From Glossina fuscipes (Eukaryota > Arthropoda > Insecta > Diptera > Glossinidae), in assembly GCF_014805625.2 (NCBI RefSeq), contig NW_023998415.1:24906727-24970726 (forward strand): DNA of 64,000 nt, read 5' to 3'. Every line of letters starts with the position of its first letter. Within the stretch, counting starts at the first letter, position 1. The notes under the pieces are model-generated. The model did not search any database. It was not told the origin of the DNA and saw nothing but the letters and a program-made list of their open reading frames with translations. The position numbers were made by a program, and so were the translations under genes. This document shows, piece by piece, positions 12,346-24,400 of the stretch.

Positions 12346-15300
12346 TTATATTAGATATTAATTTTGGTTTGCGTTAAAAATACCTCTCGTGTGACAGTAA
12401 TATTTAACATAAATCGTCATAGAAAAGGCCGTTAACCCATTAAAAGATAAATTTTGCATAAATATGCTATTTATTCACCGTTAATGGTGCATTACGAGAC
12501 CAAAGGTACATTTTATGGTCGAATTTTGTCTCCATTAACGCCCGGTCGTTAGCAGGCTACCGCGTTAAGTAAATACCATAGCCTCTTCAAGCTGTTAAGC
12601 ATTGCGGACCACATCAAAAGGAAATACAAAAATAGCTATCCATACATCTTGGTTCTTAACCACTTTAAAAATAATTGCTTATAGGACTGAGTTTTAATCT
12701 TTTAAATGGATCTTATAAATATTTGGGATCAATAACTCTTACATATTGGGTCGGGTAAAAAGATTTTGCGATCTTTTCCGCATGATGGTCTTAATGCCTA
12801 CATATCGGACAACACTCACCTGATTGTCCCAAACGAACATGTGCTTAAAAGATGACATTTCCGGTTACATTTTTGGTCCAGATAGCTTTCTAATTCTTTG
12901 CTCGTCTAAAAAGTTATATTGATTTGAAAATGATTGAGATAACTATGAATATAAATACGCTATGTGATGCCTTTTTATTAGAAAAAAGTTGAAAACGTTG
13001 CAAAAAAGGAAAGAAAATACGAGGTGTACAGTAAGAACGCAGGAGTGATTTCCTCGATTCCGTTTCCGAAATTTTGATGTCAAAAATGCATCTCGCTCCG
13101 GTCGATAATATTTGGCCAGGAATAGCGGAGGCACTAAGCGTCAACTATATCACAGTTTGAAATCATTTGAGAAGAGCGGACTGCAAAAAGGAGTTCGAAA
13201 CCCCGGAAAGAAACGCAATGCCAACAACTTACTTTACAATACATTTGTCAAAACTTTAGCCTTCTTTGCGATACTTTCTTTGCTTTTTCTGACCAATCAA
13301 AGTGCATCACGACCACTCTTAAACTGCATTTCTAAAATTGACTACAAAAACATATATCTAGACATGCAGCAACATTTATCAAAAGTCTGATAAGCAGGGA
13401 ATGATAAGCTTACTTTATTCGACTCAGGTAAGCGCGATATCGGTTTTGAAATGATTTTTGATTTCACGTCATGTATGGTCTCTGCATTTCTAGCCATTAA
13501 ATGTACGCCGAAGTTGACTTAAACATATTATAGATTAGATTCAGATCGCTTGTTATAAGTTGAAATCAGACTGATGAGGTTAATGGATGCGCGAATTTTC
13601 GCAGCAAAGTTTGATAACTAATTTCCGACACATAGTTTCTTTCGTCAGCGACATTCTCTCCGCTTATAGGTGGTCAGTTTGCTTCGCATACGTGAAAAGT
13701 GGCGATAATTCTTGAAATATCAAAACAAATTTCAACCCACTGTCAATATACGGAACTAACTATTTTTGGCACACGCGCGAACGCGAAATAGCACCGTGAC
13801 ATTAAGAAACACGCTACGATGCAATGTAAAAATCGATAGACCTTTTAAATTATGAGTTTATTTTTATCAGTTGCGGTATAAATTAGTGCGCGTGCATATA
13901 ACACCCAGAAGGTCTTCACACAGATCCACCGATCGAGACGTAATCACTTTGTGAATCGTTCTAAGCTTATCCGTCCGCCTGTCCACTTTGGTTTATTTTG
14001 AAAAGTCGTGTTGTAAAGAACTGCATTAAGCGAAGTGGCGTAGGGTATTAAACAGAAGGCTACTATCATAATTTTACTTGTTTAATGTACAGGCGTTCGC
14101 TTATTTTATTTATGTAGTTTTAAATACTTTTGGCAGAAAATGACGCTAATATTTTTTATTCTTTTTTGAGCATATGCCGCGACATTGCATTGCATATGAC
14201 GAATCGAAGATCGTTTCAGCGTAAGAGAGCACGTTTTTAAAATATGTCAAGTTAATTGAAATGTAGCTTACACGTTTTTTTTAAGATAAGATAGACCATA
14301 CAGGCAATAAGCGTTGAATTACTGAAAAGAAAGCTCGGTAAATACCATTCTCATCGGAAAAGCTTATGCCAAACTTGTGGCAAATTTCGTTTCAACATGA
14401 ACTGTCCTCTCAAATTTTCACTTGCAAGACTAGATTCGAATGCATCAAAGATCAAAGATGTAAAAAGTTTAATGTATGTGCGGTTCATTAAGTGAACTTT
14501 GATTTCATACTGCAGCCAAATAATTATGATGTATGCCAACTTCTTCAGATAAGTCGCGTACACTTGATGGCAAAAACTTTCACATTTCTACAAACGTTCG
14601 TATATCATTATTTAGTGGAATTTGGCAAAGATTAAAACATTGGTATCTTACAACTCATACAGAAGTCATTAGCATGCCGGCCGCTGTCTTAAATGTATCT
14701 GACACTTAGAGAAGATACCACACCTTTTTCAACTTTTGTGTAAATTTATGCAAATAATTTCTTTTCCTGTCTATTGTCATAGAGTGCAATAATTTGGTTA
14801 TGTAGTATCAAATGCTTGAAAATACACTCACCGGATAGCGTGGATTATGATACACTTTCATTATATCTTAAATGCAGTCTTATATATAAACAAGGAGAAA
14901 TATTGTATTTAGGCAAGGCCGATTATTAAATACCCTACGTCATTTCGCCTAATACAATTCTTTGTTTATTTTCGTGACAAAAATGGGCCAAGATTTATTT
15001 TATTTATTTATTCCACTGATACAAGAAACTCAACTAAATCAAATTGACAGTCGAGTTCAATTGACTCTTAAAGTAAATATTAAATTAAACTAATATTAAA
15101 ATTAAACATCGATTCCAGTTATATGTATACTTATATCAGAGTGAACTGATGTGGTCCAAATGTACGAAGATTTTATACAAGATCTTAAGGATTCTTTAAC
15201 TGTTTCCGTCACAAAGTATCTATAGTTAGGCTAGTTTGTCATATAAAGGCTTACTGGTCGTAAGAAGGCGACATATTATAACTCACGAATTTTTCCTCTA

Positions 15301-15742
15301 AAATATTAAAAGTTTGACTGTTTTGCTGTAGAAAGACTTCTCCTTTAAATCTATTTGGGAGGAAATTAAAAAAGTTTTAGTATTCTATTCAAATTTTTCA
15401 CATGCACTTACTATTTCGAAATACACTCAATGATTTTGTCGCGTGATATTAAAAATAAAAAATTTTTTTGTACAACACACATCGCAAAAGTGATCCGAAC
15501 CAGTTCATTTTGAACAGCATTCGTCTTTCGGCAAAAAAAATATCAGCGTATCGAACTTCGTTGAAATATCTTAAAAATTGCAGCTTGTATGTTGCACCGT
15601 TGGGACGAATGGATCGAATCAGAAAATGATTATGAGGAGAAGATGAGTGTATGTTAAGCCGTCAATAATGAAAAGATAACGACATTCACATAAAGAAGCT
15701 GTAGCCCAAGCCATTGAATATAACGCAATAAAAAGCAACTAA

Positions 15743-16440
15743 GAAAATTATATTCGGTTGTAACCGAATCTTTTATGCCCCTCACCGTTATCCCCAAAAA
15801 GGACAAAAACAGGAAAAGAACTATATTTTCATCTTCCGTAATATGGAACAGACGCAGCTAATTTTTTCTATTTTCAAAATAAAAGTTTTTGTCATATAGG
15901 CGTGTGGACGTGTTGGACGTGTCCTGTGAAAAGTTTCAGTCATATTTAGGTCCATTCCAAATTTGAAACATTCCAAGAATTTGGTTTTTGAAGATTATTT
16001 CCCTCCCTTTTAAAGGTATTGAAAAAAAATTAAATTTTAATACATTATAATAGGCGTGGTTAGCGTAGTTTATAGAATACGTGTTAAAATTTTTGCAGAT
16101 TTGTTTGCTACAGTCTATGAGTAATGAACGAAAAACGAGCGAGAGCGGTGTGGGCATGTCCTTCGAACGATATGGTCCATTTTCAATACCAATCTGCGTG
16201 CATGAATTTCCAGTGTTTGCGACAAATTTGAAGTCGATAGCTTTGTTGCGGTCACGAGAATATTTACAACAGTCGGAAAGACGGACATGCTTACATCAAT
16301 TTAGAATTTGATGCTGATAGAGTATATATGTATGTACATTATGGGGTCTCTAAAGATTCGTTCTGAGCGTTTCAAACGGTTTGAAAAAATGAATATACCC
16401 AACATTCTTCGGGGATGGGTATAATAAATTCGTGATTAAA
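15743..16440 (+). mobile_element. Hairpin-ended dispersed repeat, copy A
   Basis: It begins with a hairpin (ATTCGGTTGTAACCGAAT, stem of eight bases) followed by CTTTTATGCCCCTCACCGTTATCCCC. It ends at GGGATGGGTATAATAA. Internally it contains the reverse complement of the GTCCGTCTGTC..CATGCTTAAAT motif seen in other copies. Copy B (17.5-18.3 kb) has the same ends in opposite orientation, and a third start lies at 46.97 kb. No transposase frame is visible, so this is a non-autonomous or decayed element. Its class is undetermined and its borders are approximate. Confidence 0.6.
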
Positions 16441-16744
16441 GCCACGTTTTTATATTCTTTTGGCAAATATTTTGCATTTGAAAATTTCTCGATTTTTATT
16501 AATAACTTGTTCTCGTATTTCGATCTAATTAAACTTGTGTTCTGATAAGAAGTTCAAAAATCGACACAAATTTTACACATCATTTACTTAAAATTCGCTT
16601 TGATACATGAACACTTTACCAACCACTAAGGCAGGCATGATGCTGGATGCGAAGAGCATCCATACTTATTATTAAAGTAATAGTAGTAGGGTATCATAGG
16701 TACGATTATGGCTTTTCCTTTGTAATCAAGGAAAATTTATACAT

Positions 16745-16785
16745 GGTGGGTGTCTGTGTATGTGTGTATGTGTGTGTGTGTGTGA
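16745..16785. repeat. (TG)n microsatellite
   Basis: GTGTCTGTGTATGTGTGTATG followed by a pure TG run. Confidence 0.9.
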
Positions 16786-17511
16786 AAAATCTGCCTATCG
16801 CCAAATCTTTTATCGAATGCGGGTTTTCTTTGCATTATTATTGAAAGCCATAATTTAAAGAAAATAATATACTTTTTTTTCTTTAACAAAAAAGCCCCTC
16901 GGCTTTTTGAATGTAATTAATTCAAATTTAACAAAATGTTGTGTTATATGAAACATTGATTTGTTTTATTGTATTGCACATACTATTTATTGATTAAAAT
17001 CTTTTTATTATACTCACTCGCAATCTAATTTATACGTATTTGCATTTGAAAATAAAAATCAAATCATCTCGCCATGACTAGCGGGTAGAAGTCAAATTCA
17101 ACTTGGGCGATATCTTGTAATCGCCGCCATTAGATTGTATGCCAGATTTGATTGCTTAGATACAATGCAGGCATATTTGCACGATGTAATGTTTCGAGTA
17201 TGAAGGATGCCTGACAAATGCTGGCGCAGAGATGGAAGGTTTTTTTAATTCTCACATTTTTTTAATATGATAACTAATTAACAACAATAATAAGTCATTG
17301 CGGCATTCGTAAGCTGCCAGAATTTATGGACTCCAGGTGAACGAATAGGGATGGGAGGAGGCGCTCAAACCACACTGTCCAGGCTCCAGCTAAGTCATCC
17401 TTGGTTTCGTAATATGAATTATTTGAAAAATTCACCATACAAGCTAGATTCAGGTTATGTTTTCTACTGTTTCTAAATATTTAAAATATTTTTACTCTCG
17501 ATTATTATTAT

Positions 17512-18312
17512 TATACCCATCATAATGATGAGGGATATGTTCATTTTGTGAAAACGTTTGCAACGCCCAGTAAGAGTGCATCAGTGATTCCACAAAGCAC
17601 ATATATTATCGGCCAGCATCAAATCCTAAATCGATTTAAGCATGTCCATCTGTCCGTCTGACTATCTGTCCGTCTGTATGATGTCTCTTGTAAACATTCT
17701 CTTGGGCGCAAAAATGAACTTTGAATAAGGACAGAAACAATGCAAATTGTTGCCCGTTGGTCCCCGTTGGTTGAAATTGGGCCAAATCGGTTGAAAGACA
17801 CGCTCACAGCATCACGTAAACTAATCTTTCAAATGGAATGACAAATTGGTTTTTCGCTCATTACTCATAAAATATAGCAAATAAATTGGGCGATGCACTG
17901 GTATTTGTGCCTAAAAATGGAAAGAATTTTCCAATATTATAGCGTATTAAGCTACAAAAACCCCATAAATTCTTGGCCAGTTTGAAATCTTGAATGCATC
18001 TAAACATGTCCATCTGTCTGTTTGCGCAATTTTGTAGTATTTGTTGTAAACATTCTCCCATTAGTGAAAATGAATGTATCGCTTAAAAATTTGAAAAAGG
18101 ATTTGGAATTGACCTAAACTTTTCAAAGGTCGCACCTACAACGCCTATATGCCTCTGAGACAAAAACTTTTAGTTTGTATATAGAAGTAATCAAGTGCGC
18201 CCACTCCATATTATAGAGAATGAGAATTTTGTTCTTTTACTTCATTTGCGTTTTTTTTGGGGGTAGACGGTAATGGGTATAAAGGATTCGGTTTCGACCG
18301 AATTTTTCTTAC
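17512..18312 (-). mobile_element. Hairpin-ended dispersed repeat, copy B
   Basis: This is the reverse orientation of copy A. The high-coordinate end reads (minus strand) CAAGTAAG.. and then the hairpin ATTCGGTCGAAACCGAAT and CCTTTATACCCATTACCG. The low-coordinate end reads (plus) TTATACCCATCATAATGATG followed by a GTGAAAACGTTTGCAACGCC block. Internal CATGTCCATCTGTCCGTCTG-type motifs occur twice (about 17640 and 18005), so part of the element is internally duplicated. No intact protein is encoded. Confidence 0.6.
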
Positions 18313-19118
18313 TTGGTTTTGTTCTTTTCATCAAATTAGAAATTTATAGCGGATATATATGAGTATTTTGTGCACCTTAAGGTAAATCACTGAAGAGACG
18401 GACTGAATGAATTGAAGAAGCTCTGGAAGAAAGGGAGTTTATAATAAAGGACATTATATTTATTTATTTATTTTTTTTTTTTTTTGGACCCTTTAACCCT
18501 GGTTCTCTGAATTTAAGGTCACAGTGTTTATGGATGACGAATTTTATTAGTCAACATAGTCAGGCATGAAATTTAAAAATCTAACAATTAAGCTCGCAAT
18601 TGCCTCAATTGTTATCCATAGCAGAATCAACAGAAAGTTGGGGAATAAAAATGGTATAAATCGGTTGAGTTAGAGTAATAAAACGTTTGGAAAATTTTTC
18701 TTCCTATAAGGCTACATATTAAAGTTGATTTCAAATATTTGTAGGGGATGCTATAAATATTTAACTATTGACCACATTCAGCTGCATTTTAAGCTTTGTT
18801 TTCCATTTTATTTTTCGAGTGAATTTTAATTTCTTATGGTTAAAAATAAGTTGTAAAGAAAATAAAGGTTGAACATGTCAAAAAGAAAAGAAGCTAAGGC
18901 ATAAGAAGGCTAACATCAATCAATTTTATTTTATGTAAATAAACACACACAAACGTATAAATGCATAGAAAATAGAAATTTACATCAATGTAAGTATAAA
19001 CATATACTTACATATATATATATATATATACATATATATTATTGTTTTTCTCATTTAATGATTGCTAATCTGATAAATAGGGGAAAAAGATGCAAACAAA
19101 ACAAGGTACAAAAGGAAA

Positions 19119-19124
19119 TTTATT
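19119..19124 (-). terminator. Candidate P5CS polyadenylation signal
   Basis: AATAAA on the minus strand, about 210 bases after the P5CS stop codon. Other AATAAA-like hexamers occur nearby in this AT-rich DNA, so the site is only plausible. Confidence 0.3.
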
Positions 19125-19262
19125 AAGAAAAAGTTATAAAAATTTACAAGTTGTTGAGTTACTGTTGTTGATAATTATAAAAAAGAAAAACAAAAAAATT
19201 GGGGAAAAATTAAAAAACAAAACATAAAAACCACTTATATAGCTTAACTAGAAAACGAGAAG

Positions 19263-19294
19263 AAGAAGAAGAAGAAAAAAAAAAAAAAAAAAAA
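19263..19294. repeat. (GAA)n plus poly-A tract in the P5CS 3'UTR region
   Basis: AGAAGAAGAAGAAG runs into about twenty A on the plus strand. It lies 40-70 bases beyond the P5CS stop, so the transcript would carry a poly-U/CUU tract there. Confidence 0.85.
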
Positions 19295-19334
19295 GAACGA
19301 AACTTCTCACATAATAGTCAATCAAAAGTATAGT

Positions 19335-19594
19335 TTACACGGGCAAGGATTCGTGCAACCAAACCGAACCGCCACCCTCAGCAAAATCAGCAGCAGTGTG
19401 ATCACGGCCGCGTAAAATCCATTTAGTAGTTAGGAGACCTTCAACACCCACTGGACCGCGAGCATGAATGCGAGCCGTCGAAATGCCAACCTCCGCACCC
19501 AAACCGAAACGGAATCCATCAGCGAACCGCGAACTGGCATTATGGAAAACGCAAGCACTATCAACCGATTTAAGGAAATGCTGAGCAGCAGTGT
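19335..19594 (-). CDS. P5CS: P5CS exon 12 (last coding exon)
   Basis: Acceptor TTTAATAG, then AC completing a split Asp codon, then 85 residues from [20 protein letters not shown] to WLHESLPV and a TAA stop (19337-19335). It contains [17 protein letters not shown] and [15 protein letters not shown], the conserved reductase C-terminus. The ending is shorter than that of human P5CS, as expected for insects. Confidence 0.97.
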
Positions 19595-21413
19595 CTATTA
19601 AACGTGAAAATAAAGAACGGAATTATAATTGTATAACCAATTAATCGCAGCAGTAATAAAATATACAAACAATTAAACATAAATGCTTCACAATAATTCA
19701 CTGGTAATTACAATTTACAGGTAATTAACATTTTTTCTTTTATTTACTGCAGGTTTTCGGCTCATTTTGCTTAGCAATCAGAACGACAATAATTCATGAA
19801 GTATTTTAAAAAGTATTATAACACATTTGCATTTGTTTTGGAGGAGATAAATTTATTTGTGTATCCTACCTACCGGTAAACAATTTGAACTTCATTATAA
19901 ACTTAATTGAGCATAAAGAATTGTTGCGCCGCTATACCTAGCATGTCTATAATGTCTATAGCAAAGCCTAGCAGATCGGTTGTGGCCGAATCTTTTACAC
20001 TTCACAACTTTAGCTTGAAAAAAAAAAAAATGAAAAGGAAAGAAATAAGTTTACGATATTCTATTATAATATATATAATAATATTGGATCGATAGGACCT
20101 ATTTCTCATGTATTGTAGGCTCACTCCTTGAGTGCGCATAAAAATATTTATTTATTATTTATGCTCTGTTTTGTGATTAATTGACAAAGAATCAGAATAG
20201 GTATTGCTTTTAAAGAGCAAAGGTGTCTTCAATGTGTCTTGCACTGTAATGGTGTTCTGTTAGCGATTTGGACTTGTGTGCAAGCACTTACCATATCTTA
20301 ATTTTTGTGACTCGGAAAATGTTTAGCACATATCTTTGCACAGATAAACAGACGGACAAACGTATATGCTCTGGTTGATTGAGCGTTCGATACTCTAATC
20401 TAGATTATCGAATACTCCGATGGTGGATATGAAAATATTTCAGATTCAATGAAGTCCACAGCAAAATCTATATTTTGTTCGAAATTAAATTCATTTTCTT
20501 CACATAAAAGTTAGAACATTTTTGTTGACTTCGGTTACACAAAAAATTTCGCTTAGTTGCGGGCGATTATTTAAATGCATGAAATGCCTTAGCTGGTTAA
20601 GAAATTGATTGAAGAAAAATGTAAAATGAAAGTAAAGAGATCGTCTTCCTTAAGGGTTTTAAGTTTGCGGCAGTTTGTAAGCAGAACCCAATGATTATCA
20701 CCGATAATACTTCTGGGGAATCCCGGTAAATAGCTTATTATTTTTTTGTGATTCTCCCATTACATATATATAGCTATTGTATGTAAATCTAATGTTTCCA
20801 TGAATGTCTCGAGAACAGTCACTGGACAAATGTTGAGTTTATATCGCGCCAGCGGTCTTAGCTGGTTGAAGATCACACTGAGTGAGATGTCTATCCAAAC
20901 AAGAAATCATGTCGAAAATCAAAATTTTTACATCCAATACTATTTTCATGTATTACGCACGAGCGAAGTCAGCTAAAGCTTAGGTTGTATGAAAATTACA
21001 AATTATTAGCCATTTACAGCGCAGTCTTTGAAACAAAGTTTCGAAACTTTCTTGTTATTCAAATATATTTGCTAGGTTAGAAAAGTAAAGCGAAAGTAAC
21101 CTCCAACGTATGCTACGAATAAAATTTAAGTTTGTGCAAAGGAAGTTTTGTTCAACAATTAAAATAGATCAGCTTCGTGATCCGTCATAACGCTAAAAAT
21201 CGAAAGTGACGTTAAATGCAAGCTTCACTATGAACGTCTTTTATTGCCTACGTAACGTAGTGAATTGTGCTTACCGCCAAGAGGCATTGTTATATTTACC
21301 TGAAAAACGATTAATTTTCAATTTTCAAAGCCGATGTTAAACCTGCCGTACATCCATTTATTATTTTGGAATAACAAGAAAATAAATGAATAATAATTAA
21401 AATGTTGACAAAT

Positions 21414-21486
<73 letters not shown>

Positions 21487-24400
21487 AACATATACACACG
21501 CATTTTATAAAAATTCATACCATTTTCCGTTACAATGACTTCGGTGTGACCGCTGCCATAGGTATGTATATGATTAACGGCATCGTCCAGATCCTTAACA
21601 ATTTCAATGCAACACTCCAGGGCGCCATATTCATGCTTTAGACTCTTCGCTGCCGGTGGGCCAAAGGTGAGCAATTGATTCAATTTAGGACCCGAATAAA
21701 TTTTAACCCCTTCACGTTTCAACATATTGCAAACATCGTTGAAAATGTCGCCGCTCATTAAATCCTCATGAATCAGTAAAGTTTCCATCGCGTTGCAAGC
21801 TGAAATGGAGAACAAACGCAAGCAAGTGCATATATATGTGTGAGAGAAATCTATTATTCATTTATTTACAGGAGCTCTAATGAATGGCAAATTGCTTGTC
21901 TATCTGCATTCATACTTATTCCATTATACATCTATATTATCACTACATATACATATGCAAAAGATGTGTATATGCAAACACTATACAACATACATTAAGT
22001 GTATGGGGCTATCAACAAAAATTTCAAGTTGAAACTTTTCCGAAACTTGTTAATTCTCCTTCATAGTAAAATAGCGCATACATAGCGTCCTAGAGAGTAT
22101 GTATTTGCGTTTGAATCATTTTATAATTTCAGTAACTGGCACATATGCATTTACATATACGCTTACTTCCATACACGCGTACACATGCATAAAGTTTACG
22201 CGCGAATTGTTAGTCGTTCGAAATATACATACATGTACATACACTTATGCATTAATATAACTAAGGAGAAAGAGAAAGAAAGAAAGAGAACGAAAGAAAG
22301 AAAGAGAGAGATAGAGAGAGAGAGAGAGAGGCAGAGAGAGATCCTTGAAAAGGCATACATATATACCTCGTACTCAGCCCTAATTTTCACATTTAGTCAA
22401 TACTTTTACTAGTATCTAAATTGTGGTACTTACATACACACATGCATATCAAAATCGAACATAGTTACTTTAACAACTCGAATCTACTTTGCTGGTTGTG
22501 TGTGGAATATTTTTTGGTAACAAAAAAAAAAAAAAAAAAAACCACAAAAAATAGAAGAAAGGTTAGTAAGTGCGATCGCAATACTCTTTGAAACAGAAGA
22601 AAAATAAAAATAAATGAATAAATAAATGATGAAAAAACAAAAAGAACATAAAACTTGTCAGTTTTAGCAACGAGCATTTCTCAGATACTGCGTATATGCG
22701 TACACGGAAAGTAAGCAACAACGCTCAGCGTTTGCTCTCGCGAAAGTTTTGCATTTTTTTTGTTATTATGATTTTGAATATTTCGCTTACAAAGGGCGCA
22801 GATAGAAAGATGACAAGGTTTAGTTATTGTCATAAATGAATTTCAAATTTTAAACGAAATATTCATATATTTCTAGATGCTTGCAATTGATTGACTTTAC
22901 CGTGACGATATCGTTTACATTTTGTTTTTTTTTTTTTTTTTTTTTTTGCATACCTGCTGGGTAATCACATTTAGCATCGCGTGCAATTTTCAAGGCTTTT
23001 TGGATGTCAGCATCCTTGTCAATGAAAACATGACAAACGCCTTCAGCATGACCTAAAACGGGTATATGCAACGATTGTTGTTGGATGCTACGTACCAAAT
23101 CTGAAGAACCACGTGGTATAATTAAATCGATATGATCGTCCATCGACAACAAATCGCTAATTTCTTCGCGCGTTGAAACCTATATAAAAGAAAAGACCGA
23201 TAACCTATATGTGTAAAGGAAGATATATGCAAACAATCGTTTTACCAATGATACCGCCTTCTCAGCACCAACCGTTGTCAGAGATTCTTTAACAAGCTCC
23301 ATTAGCGCTTTATTACTATTGGCTGCCTCTTTGCCGCCCTTCAGTAATAAACCATTACCCGATGCTATAGCAAGTGAAGCGACCTGAGGTAATGAATCCG
23401 GTCGAGATTCGAATATCACTAACAATACACCAATTGGCACAGTGACTTGAGTTAGATCTAAATTTTCCGCCAATCGAGTACGTCTCAGAACGCGACCAAC
23501 ATTCTATAAAAATGAAAAATTTATATTACGTTTGAGTTGAAAATTCAACTTGACAGTTTAAAACTTTATTGTCGCCCGAAACCAATTATTCCCTATATGC
23601 CCCATCCGTATCTCTCTACGACTGACTATTGCAATTTTCCAGTTATTCTTCTCTTCAAGATACCACAAATTATACCTTGTTGCCATATAAGGGCTTACTT
23701 TTCACAAGAGCCCTTTCATGTGGAGGACACGCACAATCAACCAACGTGGTTCAAATTTAACACAACAAAAAAAGTCACTATTCCGGGCAAAAGCTTATCA
23801 TTAGGGGCTTACTTTGTTCGTCTTTTCTTTTTTTTTTTTTGCAAGACCTTTTATAAGAAATGCAATTTAAAATATGATCCCTGCCTATCCAAATTTCCGA
23901 GATCCATTCAGCATCGATTTCGTTAAAAATGATGGTCGATTTGTCGTCACCGTGCCTGGCTTTTAACCCAAGTTAACTAATACCATAATATATTGATGGT
24001 TGATTCGAGTCACATCTTGATGTGTTTCATATGTTATTTGAAAGTTTTATTTCATTATTGCTTATCATATAAGAAAATTATTTACAAGTTGCTGCATTGT
24101 TTGTTTTAAGGCAATTCTTCTTTACCCAATTTTACTGAATATTTTCTTATTGTTATCCTCGTCTTTGATCGATTTATATCGTATACTATTTACTTAATCA
24201 TATTTTTGGTTTACCGTAATAGCTTAATAGCTTCGCATCTTTTTAGCGCAAACAGAAAGAATTGACGTACAAGACTATTAGAAGTAGAACACGCTTATGT
24301 GGACATAAGGATTCCAAACTACGAATACATACAAGAGTTCCCTTCTTTCGTTTCTGGCATCAATTTTGACTCTTAGCAATAATTCAATTAATCGTAAAAC

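Larger units (their letters stand above)
1..19334. other. Gene-poor stretch downstream of P5CS
   Basis: No open frame here resembles a known protein, and the longest ones are short, low-complexity or inside repeats. The stretch holds a SINE-like copy (about 1.8 kb), a 125-bp-period tandem repeat (3.5-3.8 kb), a coding-like repeat fragment (6.5 kb), simple repeats at 4.3 and 4.7 kb, and two full-looking copies of a dispersed hairpin-ended repeat (15.7 and 17.5 kb). Short fragments related to that repeat lie near 514, 3065, 6700 and 13895, recognised by recurring ATATAACACCCAG, GTGAAAACGTTYGCAAC and GTCCGTC...ATGTC motifs. Otherwise it is AT-rich DNA in which I see nothing else. Confidence 0.6.
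21800..22953 (-). other. P5CS intron 10
   Basis: About 1.15 kb, with donor GTATGC and acceptor TTTCAG. It contains a (GAAA/GAGA)n tract, poly-A near 22520 and a poly-T run ending just before the donor. No gene seen. Confidence 0.9.

Noticed and set aside
21318..21520. C-terminal extension of the exon 11 frame through the microsatellite
   Set aside because: It encodes a Leu/Ser and Cys/Val low-complexity run; the donor at 21520 and family alignment end the exon first.
23537..23926. 129-codon plus-strand frame antisense to P5CS intron 8
   Set aside because: No domain, no splice or promoter support, and it ends in a Phe run from poly-T; likely chance.
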